Assembly (NCBI GenBank): GCA_025353085.1
Contig: JANXRI010000295.1
Location: forward strand, 1 to 6,666
From: Betaproteobacteria bacterium
Lineage (GTDB): Bacteria; Pseudomonadota; Gammaproteobacteria; Burkholderiales; SG8-41
Direction of reading: 5' to 3'
DNA: 6,666 nt
The translations under genes were made by a program, and so were the position numbers. Shown here piece after piece: positions 1 to 6,081 of the stretch. Numbering within the stretch: position 1 is the first letter of the stretch; every line of letters begins with the position of its first letter. The notes beneath the pieces were generated by a model, which worked only from the letters and a program-made list of their open reading frames with translations, did no database searches and was not told the DNA's origin.

Positions 1-1
1 T

Positions 2-1144
2 CCGATCAAGCTGGGCAGAGTTCAAGCCGTACATTCGCGTAAACAACCCGCCGAATACCGCGCGGTATTCATTGAGAACGGGATAATCGCGATTCTGGAA
101 TAAGGTGTTCTGCGCAACGCGGACCTGGTCTCCCGCCACCCGACCGCCACGTATCCCGCCGCCAAGTATCCAGTACACGCTGCCATGGCCGTGGTCGGTG
201 CCGCGATTGCCGTTTTCGCGGAAGGTGCGGCCGAATTCACTGATGACAACGACGACCGTATCCTGCCACGCAGGCCCTATCTCGTCGGCGAACCCGGCCA
301 GGCCGCGACCGAGTTCTTCAAGGCGCCCGGCGAGGTAACCGCTCGCGCCACCTTCTCCGACGTGCGTGTCCCAGCCGCCCACGTCCACAAAACCGATGTT
401 GTACTGATCCTTCATGACTTTCGCAATGCGTCGCGCTTCCAGTTCGAACCCTTTGGTGGTTATCGCATTGCGGCTTGCCGCTTCCATTTCGGCCGACATT
501 TCCTGCATGACTTCATCGCGCACATGAAAACCTTCACTGACTTGCGCGCCGAGCGACGTGTTCTGGTACATCGCGGCGATATTGGCGCTTTGATGCGCAT
601 CGACCCCGGGTTTGCCCACCGATTTGAGCGCCATGTTGGGAATCTGCGCGTCACCGCGCAGGACGACCGGCAGTTGATCGGTGAACGCAATTCCACGTGT
701 GCCGGACAGAACGCCGACGAGCCGGTTCAGAAAGCCGGACCCATAGTCGCGGCTGCCGTCGAGCGATTGTCCAAGCTCGATGCTGTCCTGGGTCTCGAAG
801 TGGCTGCGCGTGAGGTCGTCGGTCCCGGCGAATGGAATAAACGCGACCTGGCTTTTTTGATACAGGGGCCAGAGGGTGTCGCGCAACGACGGGTGCAGTC
901 CCCAGTCACTGTCGAGCGGCAACGCGGTATTCAGAGCCGCGCCCGGTTTGGGCACCGCGATGTTGGGCCGCGCCTGATAATAGAAATCACTCGATATCGG
1001 CACCAGCAAATTGGCCGCATCGTAACCGCCGCGCATGAAGACCACCAGCAGCCTGGGAGTGGTTTGTGGTGCGGCATAAAGGCGCGCCGCCGTCGACAGG
1101 AACGGCGCGACGGCCAGGTATTTGAGTAACGCTCGACGTTGCAT
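2..1144 (-). CDS. DUF1501 family exported protein, C-terminus cut by window edge
   Basis: Member of the DUF1501 family (alkaline phosphatase/sulfatase-like fold by family knowledge; substrate unknown). Read on the minus strand, 381 codons are present with no stop before the window edge, so only a short C-terminal piece is missing. The N-terminus has a twin-arginine-like signal (R3-R4 followed by A-L-L-K, then a hydrophobic stretch ending near YAA at 23-25), suggesting folded export by Tat. Family landmarks: RGGYD at 38-42, GGWDTH at 256-261, and the block EFGRTFRENGNRGTDHGHG at 303-321. D42, D259, H261, E303, D317, H318 and H320 are the likely metal-site residues, inferred by analogy with the superfamily. 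The visible end (residues near LFQNRDYPV and EYRAVFGGL) is the usual C-terminal part. The ATG at 1144 has a GAGG ribosome site 7 nt upstream. It lies 18 bp downstream of the DUF1800 gene and is probably co-transcribed and functionally coupled with it. Family assignment is secure; the enzymatic role is not. Confidence 0.95.
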   Translation of the reverse strand, partial: MQRRALLKYLAVAPFLSTAARLYAAPQTTPRLLVVFMRGGYDAANLLVPISSDFYYQARPNIAVPKPGAALNTALPLDSDWGLHPSLRDTLWPLYQKSQVAFIPFAGTDDLTRSHFETQDSIELGQSLDGSRDYGSGFLNRLVGVLSGTRGIAFTDQLPVVLRGDAQIPNMALKSVGKPGVDAHQSANIAAMYQNTSLGAQVSEGFHVRDEVMQEMSAEMEAASRNAITTKGFELEARRIAKVMKDQYNIGFVDVGGWDTHVGEGGASGYLAGRLEELGRGLAGFADEIGPAWQDTVVVVISEFGRTFRENGNRGTDHGHGSVYWILGGGIRGGRVAGDQVRVAQNTLFQNRDYPVLNEYRAVFGGLFTRMYGLNSAQLDR

Positions 1145-1162
1145 GATTCGGCCTCGCTTCGA

Positions 1163-2731
1163 TTAACGGCGCGTGAATTCGGGAGATGCGAGCAAGTACA
1201 TGTTCCACTCTTGCGGGGAGTTGGCCTGGTCGAGCGCCTGACGCGTGGCCGGGCTGAGCCCTTTTTGCAGCCACCCGTAATAGAGTGCGTTGGCAAGCTG
1301 GGGAAACGCCGCGCGCTCGACGGGTTGCGGACCATCGGTCTTGAACAGCCCCGCGCTGCCGTAACCGATCGCCCGCGCGATTTCGAAACGCGTGGCCATC
1401 TGGCCGGGACTCGCCCAGGCGGCTTCGTTCATCGGGTAGCCGTCCGGTGTCGCGCGGCCGTACAAGGGCTCACCCAAACGGTTAAGCCAGTTGATCATCG
1501 GTCCCGTATTCAGAATGGCTTTGTCGTCGTAAGCGAGCCGGACCGCGGAGACCACGTAGTGCATCGGGTCCTTGAATTTGCGGCCCAGTGAATTCGTGAA
1601 CTCGGGTGAGTCGAACAGGGAACGTAAGGTGGCAGCAATGTCGCCGTCGGTGGTTTGAAAGGTGCGCGCCATGCGCTGGACGAGTGCCGGCGGTGGATCG
1701 TCGGCAACGAAGTAGACGGCAAGCTTGCGGCTGATGAAGCTCGCGGTTGCCGGACTTCGCGCAAGGCGATCGATGGCTTCATCGACTTCGGCCAAGCCGC
1801 GCCCTTTGACTGCCTGGCCCAGAAAAACCTTGTCGCCGTAGTCGTGACGGTTTGGATTGAATTCGAACAATCCGTTGCGCACATACTGGCTTTGCAGTTG
1901 GGGACGAACGTTCGGCGCGACTCCGCCGACGTTGACGCCGACCCCGGTCAATATGCGCGCAAGTTCCTGCACATCGAGCTGGGTGTAGCCGGCATTGACG
2001 CCCAACGTGTGCAGCTCCATCAACTCGCGCGCGTAGTTTTCATTGATATGACCCACCGCGTTTTGCTCGTTATCCAGGTAGCGCAGCATGGCGGGATGAT
2101 GCGCCGTGGCCGCCAGCAGGTCGCGGAAGTGGCCGAGCGCATGGGCGCGAATTGCCCGCTCCTCGTAGTCGCCGAGCAGCACGCGAACGTTGCTCTTGTA
2201 CTGGTGGACGTTAAAGTGATTCATCCAGAACCAGACCATCTGCTCCTGTAACTGGTTGTCCGAATACAGCGCGCGCAGCAGCGAACGCGTCGCGGCTTCG
2301 CGTGCGATGCGATTCAGTTCCTGCTGATAGGCTTGCTGGGCCGTCTTCTTCTGCTCGACGTCGACAATCGCATCGGCCTCCTTGCGGCGCCGCTCGAGAT
2401 CGAACACGAGATCCGCCAGCGGGCGCTGCGAAATCGTCATCGCGTCGATCTGGGCCTCGATTTCTCGCGGCACAGCGACTGCTGCGGGATGGAGTTGCCG
2501 ATCCAGGAAGCGATCGCTGCCGGTGGCGGCAATTTGCTGTGCCGATGCAGGACTCGCGCCCCACGTCACCCGGTTGAGTAGTTGCAGTTGCGACTGGATG
2601 TTGTCGGCGTGGTTGCGGGGTTCCACACGTTGGGGCTGTCCGTCCAGACCGAGCGATGCACAGGCGGCGAGACCGCAAATGATTGCAGCGAGTGCCGCAC
2701 CACGGATTCGATCGGCGTAGGCTTTGCGCAT
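1163..2731 (-). CDS. DUF1800 family lipoprotein
   Basis: DUF1800 family protein of 522 residues; biochemical function unknown. Family signatures are strong: MVWFWMNHFNVH from residue 165, a run with HPAMLRYLDN around 210-222, and NENYARELMELHTLG at 230-244 followed by GYTQ and LARILTG. The chosen start (ATG at 2731) gives a clean lipoprotein signal: MRK, a hydrophobic stretch, then lipobox LAAC with Cys24; the residue after the Cys is Ala, which favours the outer membrane. A reading-frame extension to an ATG at 2803 adds 24 residues that would bury this signal, and that ATG has no spaced ribosome site. The chosen start has only a weak CGGA site 7 nt upstream. First gene of a two-gene operon with the DUF1501 gene, a pairing seen in many proteobacteria and planctomycetes. 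Both products carry export signals, which fits a joint envelope role. The C-terminal part (DGYPMNEAAWASPGQMATR region) is also typical of the family. Confidence 0.95.
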   Translation of the reverse strand: MRKAYADRIRGAALAAIICGLAACASLGLDGQPQRVEPRNHADNIQSQLQLLNRVTWGASPASAQQIAATGSDRFLDRQLHPAAVAVPREIEAQIDAMTISQRPLADLVFDLERRRKEADAIVDVEQKKTAQQAYQQELNRIAREAATRSLLRALYSDNQLQEQMVWFWMNHFNVHQYKSNVRVLLGDYEERAIRAHALGHFRDLLAATAHHPAMLRYLDNEQNAVGHINENYARELMELHTLGVNAGYTQLDVQELARILTGVGVNVGGVAPNVRPQLQSQYVRNGLFEFNPNRHDYGDKVFLGQAVKGRGLAEVDEAIDRLARSPATASFISRKLAVYFVADDPPPALVQRMARTFQTTDGDIAATLRSLFDSPEFTNSLGRKFKDPMHYVVSAVRLAYDDKAILNTGPMINWLNRLGEPLYGRATPDGYPMNEAAWASPGQMATRFEIARAIGYGSAGLFKTDGPQPVERAAFPQLANALYYGWLQKGLSPATRQALDQANSPQEWNMYLLASPEFTRR

Positions 2732-3101
2732 TGGTTTATCCGTTCGAAAACGCAGTTGGATTGGAACAATCCCGGCGTGCCGCAAATCGTACCACGGCTT
2801 CATTCTCTAACGATAGTTTAGTCATGCCGGATGACGCTAACATCGCGCTGACACCCGATATATTGTAAAAATCTGTAACGCTCGGATCGAACCAGGCGAT
2901 TCACGGCGCACGATCCTGTCGTGTTGGCAGGGGAAAGGTAGATAGGCAATTTCCAGAGAATGATCCCCATATTAATGATAGCGTGATGATCCTGCGACCA
3001 TCGATCGGAGAATGGCTGCATCGACGCCGGCCCTGATGAAGCGCAGGACCCGCGGTTTTTAATGTCAGCCGATTTCCGCTGTGCATTCCAGAGAGTTGAA
3101 T
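2732..3101. other. divergent intergenic region between DUF1800 and DUF2252 genes
   Basis: This 370-bp stretch separates the minus-strand DUF1800-DUF1501 operon from the plus-strand DUF2252 gene and should contain promoters in both directions. It is visibly richer in A/T around 2855-2880 and 2940-2985 than the flanking genes. I see no -35/-10 pair with proper spacing on either strand that I would defend. It contains a dyad at 2818-2840 (listed separately), a weak stem CCTGTC/GGCAGG at 2915-2931 with a 5-nt loop and one G-U pair, and a T5 run at 3056-3060 without a clear stem before it. The short frames crossing it show no family signature. Confidence 0.6.
2818..2840. repeat. inverted repeat upstream of DUF1800 operon
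   Basis: GTCAT, GCCGG, ATGAC form a perfect 5-bp stem with a 5-nt loop (2821-2835). The dyad extends outward as TTA/TAA if a 2-nt GC bulge is allowed on the right arm. It lies 87 bp upstream of the DUF1800 start and is not followed by a T-run on either strand, so it is not an intrinsic terminator. It may be an operator or a leader hairpin; it could also be chance in a region of this length. Confidence 0.3.
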
Positions 3102-4451
3102 ATGGCTAAGGCTTCAAAGTCGTCATGGGCGACTCGCGCAGAGCGCATACAAGCAGGCAAGGCGCTGCGCGAGAAGGTTGGACGGGCTGTGCACGGCGCC
3201 TGGAAGCCTGCCAAGCGCGGGCGTGATCCAATCGCGATCCTGCGCAAGACAGATATCGGGCGAGTCAAGAAACTGCTGCCAATCCGCTACCAACGAATGC
3301 GCCAGTCTGCATTCGCATTTTTACGCGGCGCCGCCGCAATCATGGCCTTCGACCTCGGCGGCACGCCAACCACCGGAATCCGGGTGCAAGCCTGCGGGGA
3401 TGCGCACCTCATGAACTTTGGCGGCTTCGCCACCCCCGAACGCAACCTTGTCTTCGATGTGAACGACTTCGATGAAACACTTCCCGCTCCGTGGGAGTGG
3501 GACATCAAGCGGCTTGCCGCGAGTGTCATGGTAGCCGGACGCTACCGCGGATTCACCGCGGGATACTGCACGGATGCGGTTCTGGCGACCGTGCGCACCT
3601 ATCGGGAGAAGCTTTGGGAGTATTCCAGCCTCCCACCCATAGAGATCTGGCATGCGCGAATAAACGCGCGGGACGTGGTCGATATGGTCAGCCGGCTAGC
3701 CATCAGGCAGCTGAGCGAACAGACCGCGGGTCTTGTCCATGTCCATACGGCAGGACACCGGCTGCCCAAGATGACCGTAATGAAAAATAGTGTTCTTAAG
3801 ATAAAAGACGATCCGCCACTCGTGTTCCATGCGCCGGGGCATGAGGGTTATATCAGTGTCGCGCATGCGCTCGAGCGCTACCGCAACTCGCTACCCGATG
3901 AGCGGCGGGCACTGCTGGACCGCTACCATTTTGTCGACGAAGCGATGAAAGTCGTTGGTGTCGGAAGTGTAGGCACCCGGTGTGCGGTTGCGCTGGGACT
4001 GGCAGAGGCTGACGAACCTTTGTTTCTGCAGCTTAAAGAGGCTCGCGCTTCCGTGCTCGAACCGTACGCAGGGAAAAGCAGATATGCGAATCACGCTCAA
4101 CGGGTCGTGGTCGGACAGCGCGCGATGCAATCGGCGAGCGATATATTCCTGGGATGGTCGTCAACGGGAGCGCCCGGATTCGATTTTTATGTTCGTCAAC
4201 TACGCGACATGAAAACGTCGGTAAATATCGATGCGCTCGAGCCTTCGGATTTCATCACGTACGGCGGATTCTGCGGTTGGGCGCTCGCACGTGCCCATGC
4301 GAAAACCGGTGATGCCGCGATGATCAGCGGTTATTTAGGCAAGAGTGACAACTTTGACCGGGCGCTCGTTGCGTTTTCCCGTAACTACTCGCATGCGACG
4401 GAAAGCGACCATGACGTATTGGCCAGAGCAGCCGGTTCGAGCAAGAGCTAA
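3102..4451 (+). CDS. DUF2252 family protein, kinase-like motifs
   Basis: DUF2252 (COG4320-type) protein of 449 residues; function not established. The family signature is near complete: RDP at 41-43, the QSAFAFLRGAA region, CGDAHLMNFG at 98-107, FDVNDFDET at 118-126, then EWDIKRLA; later VVGVGSVGTRC at 284-294, PLFLQLKEA at 306-314, YVRQLRDMK, and GWALARAHAKTGD from 392. No signal peptide or membrane segment is visible, so it is probably cytoplasmic. D100 and N105 have the D-x4-N spacing of protein-kinase and aminoglycoside-phosphotransferase catalytic loops, and D119/D122 sit where the metal-binding Asp would follow. The Gly-rich loop and K312 come after rather than before these, suggesting a permuted kinase-like fold (inference). 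The ATG at 3102 is preferred over the in-frame GTG at 3081 because AGAGAG (3090-3095) lies 6 nt before it. It appears monocistronic, with 179 bp to the next start. Confidence 0.93.
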   Translation: MAKASKSSWATRAERIQAGKALREKVGRAVHGAWKPAKRGRDPIAILRKTDIGRVKKLLPIRYQRMRQSAFAFLRGAAAIMAFDLGGTPTTGIRVQACGDAHLMNFGGFATPERNLVFDVNDFDETLPAPWEWDIKRLAASVMVAGRYRGFTAGYCTDAVLATVRTYREKLWEYSSLPPIEIWHARINARDVVDMVSRLAIRQLSEQTAGLVHVHTAGHRLPKMTVMKNSVLKIKDDPPLVFHAPGHEGYISVAHALERYRNSLPDERRALLDRYHFVDEAMKVVGVGSVGTRCAVALGLAEADEPLFLQLKEARASVLEPYAGKSRYANHAQRVVVGQRAMQSASDIFLGWSSTGAPGFDFYVRQLRDMKTSVNIDALEPSDFITYGGFCGWALARAHAKTGDAAMISGYLGKSDNFDRALVAFSRNYSHATESDHDVLARAAGSSKS

Positions 4452-4497
4452 GGCAGATACGAGCAGGCGACATACGGGATCGGCGCTTTTTTTTCAG

Positions 4498-4534
4498 TGC
4501 CTGGATTTCCGCAGTTGAGGATTGACTCCAGGCA
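4498..4534. repeat. 8-bp perfect inverted repeat between DUF2252 and fecR-domain genes
   Basis: TGCCTGGA (4498-4505) and TCCAGGCA (4527-4534) are exact reverse complements separated by 21 nt. The repeat starts 46 bp after the DUF2252 stop. No T-run follows on the plus strand; the T8 run at 4487-4494 precedes it and is not placed to make it a terminator in either direction. It could be a transcript-end stem, an operator, or chance. Confidence 0.35.
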
Positions 4535-4592
4535 ATCGTCGCCGCATTTTCGCACCGGTCAACCGCAACGTTCACTGCGCCGTTGTTAAAGA

Positions 4593-4634
4593 ATGCACAG
4601 CTCCCGCTGTGCGCGGGGACTTTCAAAATCATGA
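4593..4634 (+). promoter_or_regulatory. leader hairpin and 13-codon upstream frame at the FecR-domain gene
   Basis: GCACAGC (4595-4601), loop TCCC, and GCTGTGC (4606-4612) make a perfect 7-bp stem ending 2 nt before the GGGGA ribosome site (4615-4619) of the FecR-domain gene. An ATG at 4593 opens a 13-codon frame through the hairpin, and its TGA (4632-4634) overlaps the gene's ATG at 4631 as ATGA. This geometry would suit translational coupling or ribosome-site control. The upstream ATG has no good ribosome site of its own, so translation of the leader is doubtful. The hairpin itself is plain in the sequence; its role is inferred. Confidence 0.35.
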
Positions 4635-5530
4635 TGCATCGCATTATTGCACTGGCATTGTTGTGGCTGCTGCACCTGCCGGCCTATGCCGCGGTCGGCA
4701 CGATCGACTCGCTCGAGGGCGACGTACGTATCGTGTCGGCGAGCGCCGATCGCATGGCGCAGACCGGGATGGAGTTAAACGAGGGCGACACGGTCAAAAC
4801 GGTCGGAGAGGCCTGGGCGTTGCTCACGATGGTGGATGGCGCCAGCCTGACGCTACGTCAGGATTCGCAGGTCATGTTCACCAGGTATCGCTACAACCCG
4901 GATGGGAACGCGACGGACAACAGCAGCGTGCTCAATCTTCTGAAAGGCGCATTTCGTTCGATTACCGGCTACATCGGGCGGACCAATCGCGCGGGCTACA
5001 TGATCCGGACGCCGACCGCCACGATCGGCATCCGCGGCACCGACCACGAGCCCGCCTACTACCCGACGCCCGAACCGGGCCAGAAGCTCGAGCATGACCC
5101 GGGTACGTATGACAAGGTCAACGATGGCGAGTCGTTTATACGAAACCCCAAAGGCGAAGTGCCGGTCAAACCCGGCCAGACGGCGTTCGTGCATCAAAAT
5201 GGCAGCGCGCCCCCGCGCTTGTTGGCGCGCCCGCCGGCTTTTTACGCACGCCATGCCGAAGTCGACAAAAAGGCCGCCGAGCGCCGTCAGCAATTCTATC
5301 AACGCTTCGAGCAACAACATCAGCGCCACGTGCAGGAGCGTGCGCAGCGTCAGCCAGGGGAAGCGCAAGAAAAAAAAGCGTTTTCTCCCTCTAAAAAAGG
5401 ACAGCAGCTTGATGCGCAGGAAAAGCAGCAGCAACGGCGCGAACTGATGCAACAGCGGCAGAAAGAGCGCCAACAGGAGCGTGAACTGAAGCAGGAACGC
5501 GAGAACGGGAAACACCTTCAGCATCGCTGA
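4631..5530 (+). CDS. secreted FecR-domain protein with Gln/Arg/Glu-rich C-terminal tail
   Basis: A 299-residue FecR-domain protein. Residues 1-20 form a Sec signal peptide (MMHRII, Leu-rich core, cleavage after AYA), so the mature protein is periplasmic or outside. The FecR-like beta domain covers about 22-140: LNEGDTVKT at 49-57, MVDGASLTLRQDSQV at 67-81, and TPTATIGIRGTDHE at 127-140, typical of stand-alone FecR-domain proteins. From about residue 215 to the end the protein is dominated by Gln, Arg, Glu and Lys, likely a long charged helix or coiled coil. It is not a classical FecR anti-sigma regulator: no N-terminal cytoplasmic domain is present and no sigma factor or TonB receptor gene is adjacent. 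The ATG at 4631 follows GGGGA by 11 nt; ATG at 4634 is an alternative; the upstream TTG at 4583 would add 16 residues ahead of the signal peptide. An A8 tract lies at 5370-5377. Its role may be structural or as a surface scaffold; this is unproven. Confidence 0.9.
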   Translation: MMHRIIALALLWLLHLPAYAAVGTIDSLEGDVRIVSASADRMAQTGMELNEGDTVKTVGEAWALLTMVDGASLTLRQDSQVMFTRYRYNPDGNATDNSSVLNLLKGAFRSITGYIGRTNRAGYMIRTPTATIGIRGTDHEPAYYPTPEPGQKLEHDPGTYDKVNDGESFIRNPKGEVPVKPGQTAFVHQNGSAPPRLLARPPAFYARHAEVDKKAAERRQQFYQRFEQQHQRHVQERAQRQPGEAQEKKAFSPSKKGQQLDAQEKQQQRRELMQQRQKERQQERELKQERENGKHLQHR

Positions 5531-5619
5531 TTTGGCGCACAGTCGGATAAATAACGCCGAAATACTTGGTTACAAAACAGCTGTGCCCTCGTGTCTACGG
5601 GAGTATAAAGTCGGTCGTT

Positions 5620-5652
5620 AATGGGACTGCATCAGTAATAAAACCCATTTTT
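5620..5652 (+). promoter_or_regulatory. stem-loop with T-run in leader of small secreted protein gene
   Basis: AATGGG (5620-5625) pairs with CCCATT (5644-5649), enclosing a small ACTG-CAT-CAGT hairpin (5626-5636), and the right arm runs into a T5 stretch (5648-5652). It could act as a weak terminator of the upstream FecR-domain transcript or as a leader structure for the gene starting at 5678. The 6-bp outer stem with an open A-rich side is not strong, so this is tentative. Confidence 0.3.
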
Positions 5653-5677
5653 CTCAATCCATCCGAAGGAGTTGACC

Positions 5678-6013
5678 ATGTTTACCACTAAGGCATTAAT
5701 ACTCGCAGTGACCTCCGCATTCGTCTTCGCTGCAGCGGGCAGCGTTCTGGCTGCGGAGAAAGACTGGAAAGCAGATCATCCCCGTCGCGCTGAGGTGAAT
5801 AATCGTTTGAACAATCAAGACAAGCGCATCAACCAGGAGCGAAAAGAGGGGGAGATTTCAAAAGCCCAGGCGCAGAATCTCCACAAGGAAGACCGCCAAA
5901 TCCGCAACGAAGAACGGGCAATGGCCTCACAAAATGGCGGTCACATCACCAAGCAGGAACAAAAAACGCTTAATCAGCAAGAGAACGCGGTTAGTCGGCA
6001 GATCGGAAAATAA
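5678..6013 (+). CDS. small secreted Lys/Gln/Glu-rich repeat protein
   Basis: A 111-residue conserved hypothetical of a type I recognise from Burkholderiales and other proteobacteria; no function is known to me. Residues 1-25 are a Sec signal peptide (hydrophobic core, cleavage near VLA/AE). The mature part begins with DWKADHPRR and is strongly hydrophilic and helical. It contains internal repeats: L-x-x-(Q/E)-(D/E)-x-x-(I/V) at 44-51, 68-75 and 98-105, and ISKAQAQNL (60-68) matching ITKQEQKTL (90-98). The loop SQNGGHITKQE (84-94) has the Gly-x-Ile and Glu spacing of an EF-hand but lacks the acidic ligands. No cysteine is present. The ATG at 5678 has an ideal AAGGAG ribosome site (5666-5671) at 6 nt, which decides against the TTG at 5672 and suggests high expression. 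The gene has its own 147-bp leader and ends at a strong terminator, so it is probably transcribed alone. Confidence 0.88.
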   Translation: MFTTKALILAVTSAFVFAAAGSVLAAEKDWKADHPRRAEVNNRLNNQDKRINQERKEGEISKAQAQNLHKEDRQIRNEERAMASQNGGHITKQEQKTLNQQENAVSRQIGK

Positions 6014-6035
6014 TTATTTTTCGAGCGGTAACTTG

Positions 6036-6065
6036 ATGCCCCTCCCCGCGAGGGGCATTTTGTTT
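6036..6065 (+). terminator. rho-independent terminator
   Basis: ATGCCCCTC (6036-6044) and GAGGGGCAT (6050-6058) form a perfect 9-bp GC-rich stem with the 5-nt loop CCCGC, followed by TTTTGTTT (6058-6065). It ends the transcript of the small secreted protein gene 23 bp after its stop codon. It stands only 16 nt before the next start codon. Confidence 0.92.
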
Positions 6066-6081
6066 CGTTAAGGAAATATGA

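Noticed and set aside
185..1129. Long plus-strand frame (314 codons) antisense to the DUF1501 gene
   Set aside because: The minus strand encodes a clear DUF1501 protein over the same bases; the plus frame is a by-product of GC-rich codon use and has no recognisable family signature.
1655..2251. Plus-strand frame (198 codons) antisense to the DUF1800 gene
   Set aside because: It overlaps the strongest DUF1800 signature on the other strand and shows no domain or credible start of its own.
2924..2952. TTGGCA as a -35 element for the DUF2252 gene
   Set aside because: The hexamers 16-18 bp downstream do not resemble a -10 box.
3081..3101. GTG at 3081 as the DUF2252 start
   Set aside because: The ATG at 3102 has a well-spaced AGAGAG ribosome site, and the extra seven residues have no support.
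4487..4494. T8 run after the DUF2252 stop as an intrinsic terminator
   Set aside because: No stem of more than about three base pairs can be formed immediately before it.
4522..5097. Plus-strand frame of 191 codons overlapping the FecR-domain gene
   Set aside because: Arg/Gly/His-rich out-of-frame translation with no domain; the FecR-domain frame explains the region.
4853..5524. Minus-strand frame with a very Leu/Phe-rich N-terminus that looks like membrane segments
   Set aside because: It is the antisense of the Gln/Glu/Lys-rich tail of the FecR-domain protein (CAG/GAG/AAA read as CTG/CTC/TTT), which creates false hydrophobicity.
5604..5609. TATAAA as the -10 of a promoter for the small secreted protein gene
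   Set aside because: No acceptable -35 hexamer lies 16-18 bp upstream (CTGTGC at 17 bp) and there is no extended -10 TG, so I do not annotate it.
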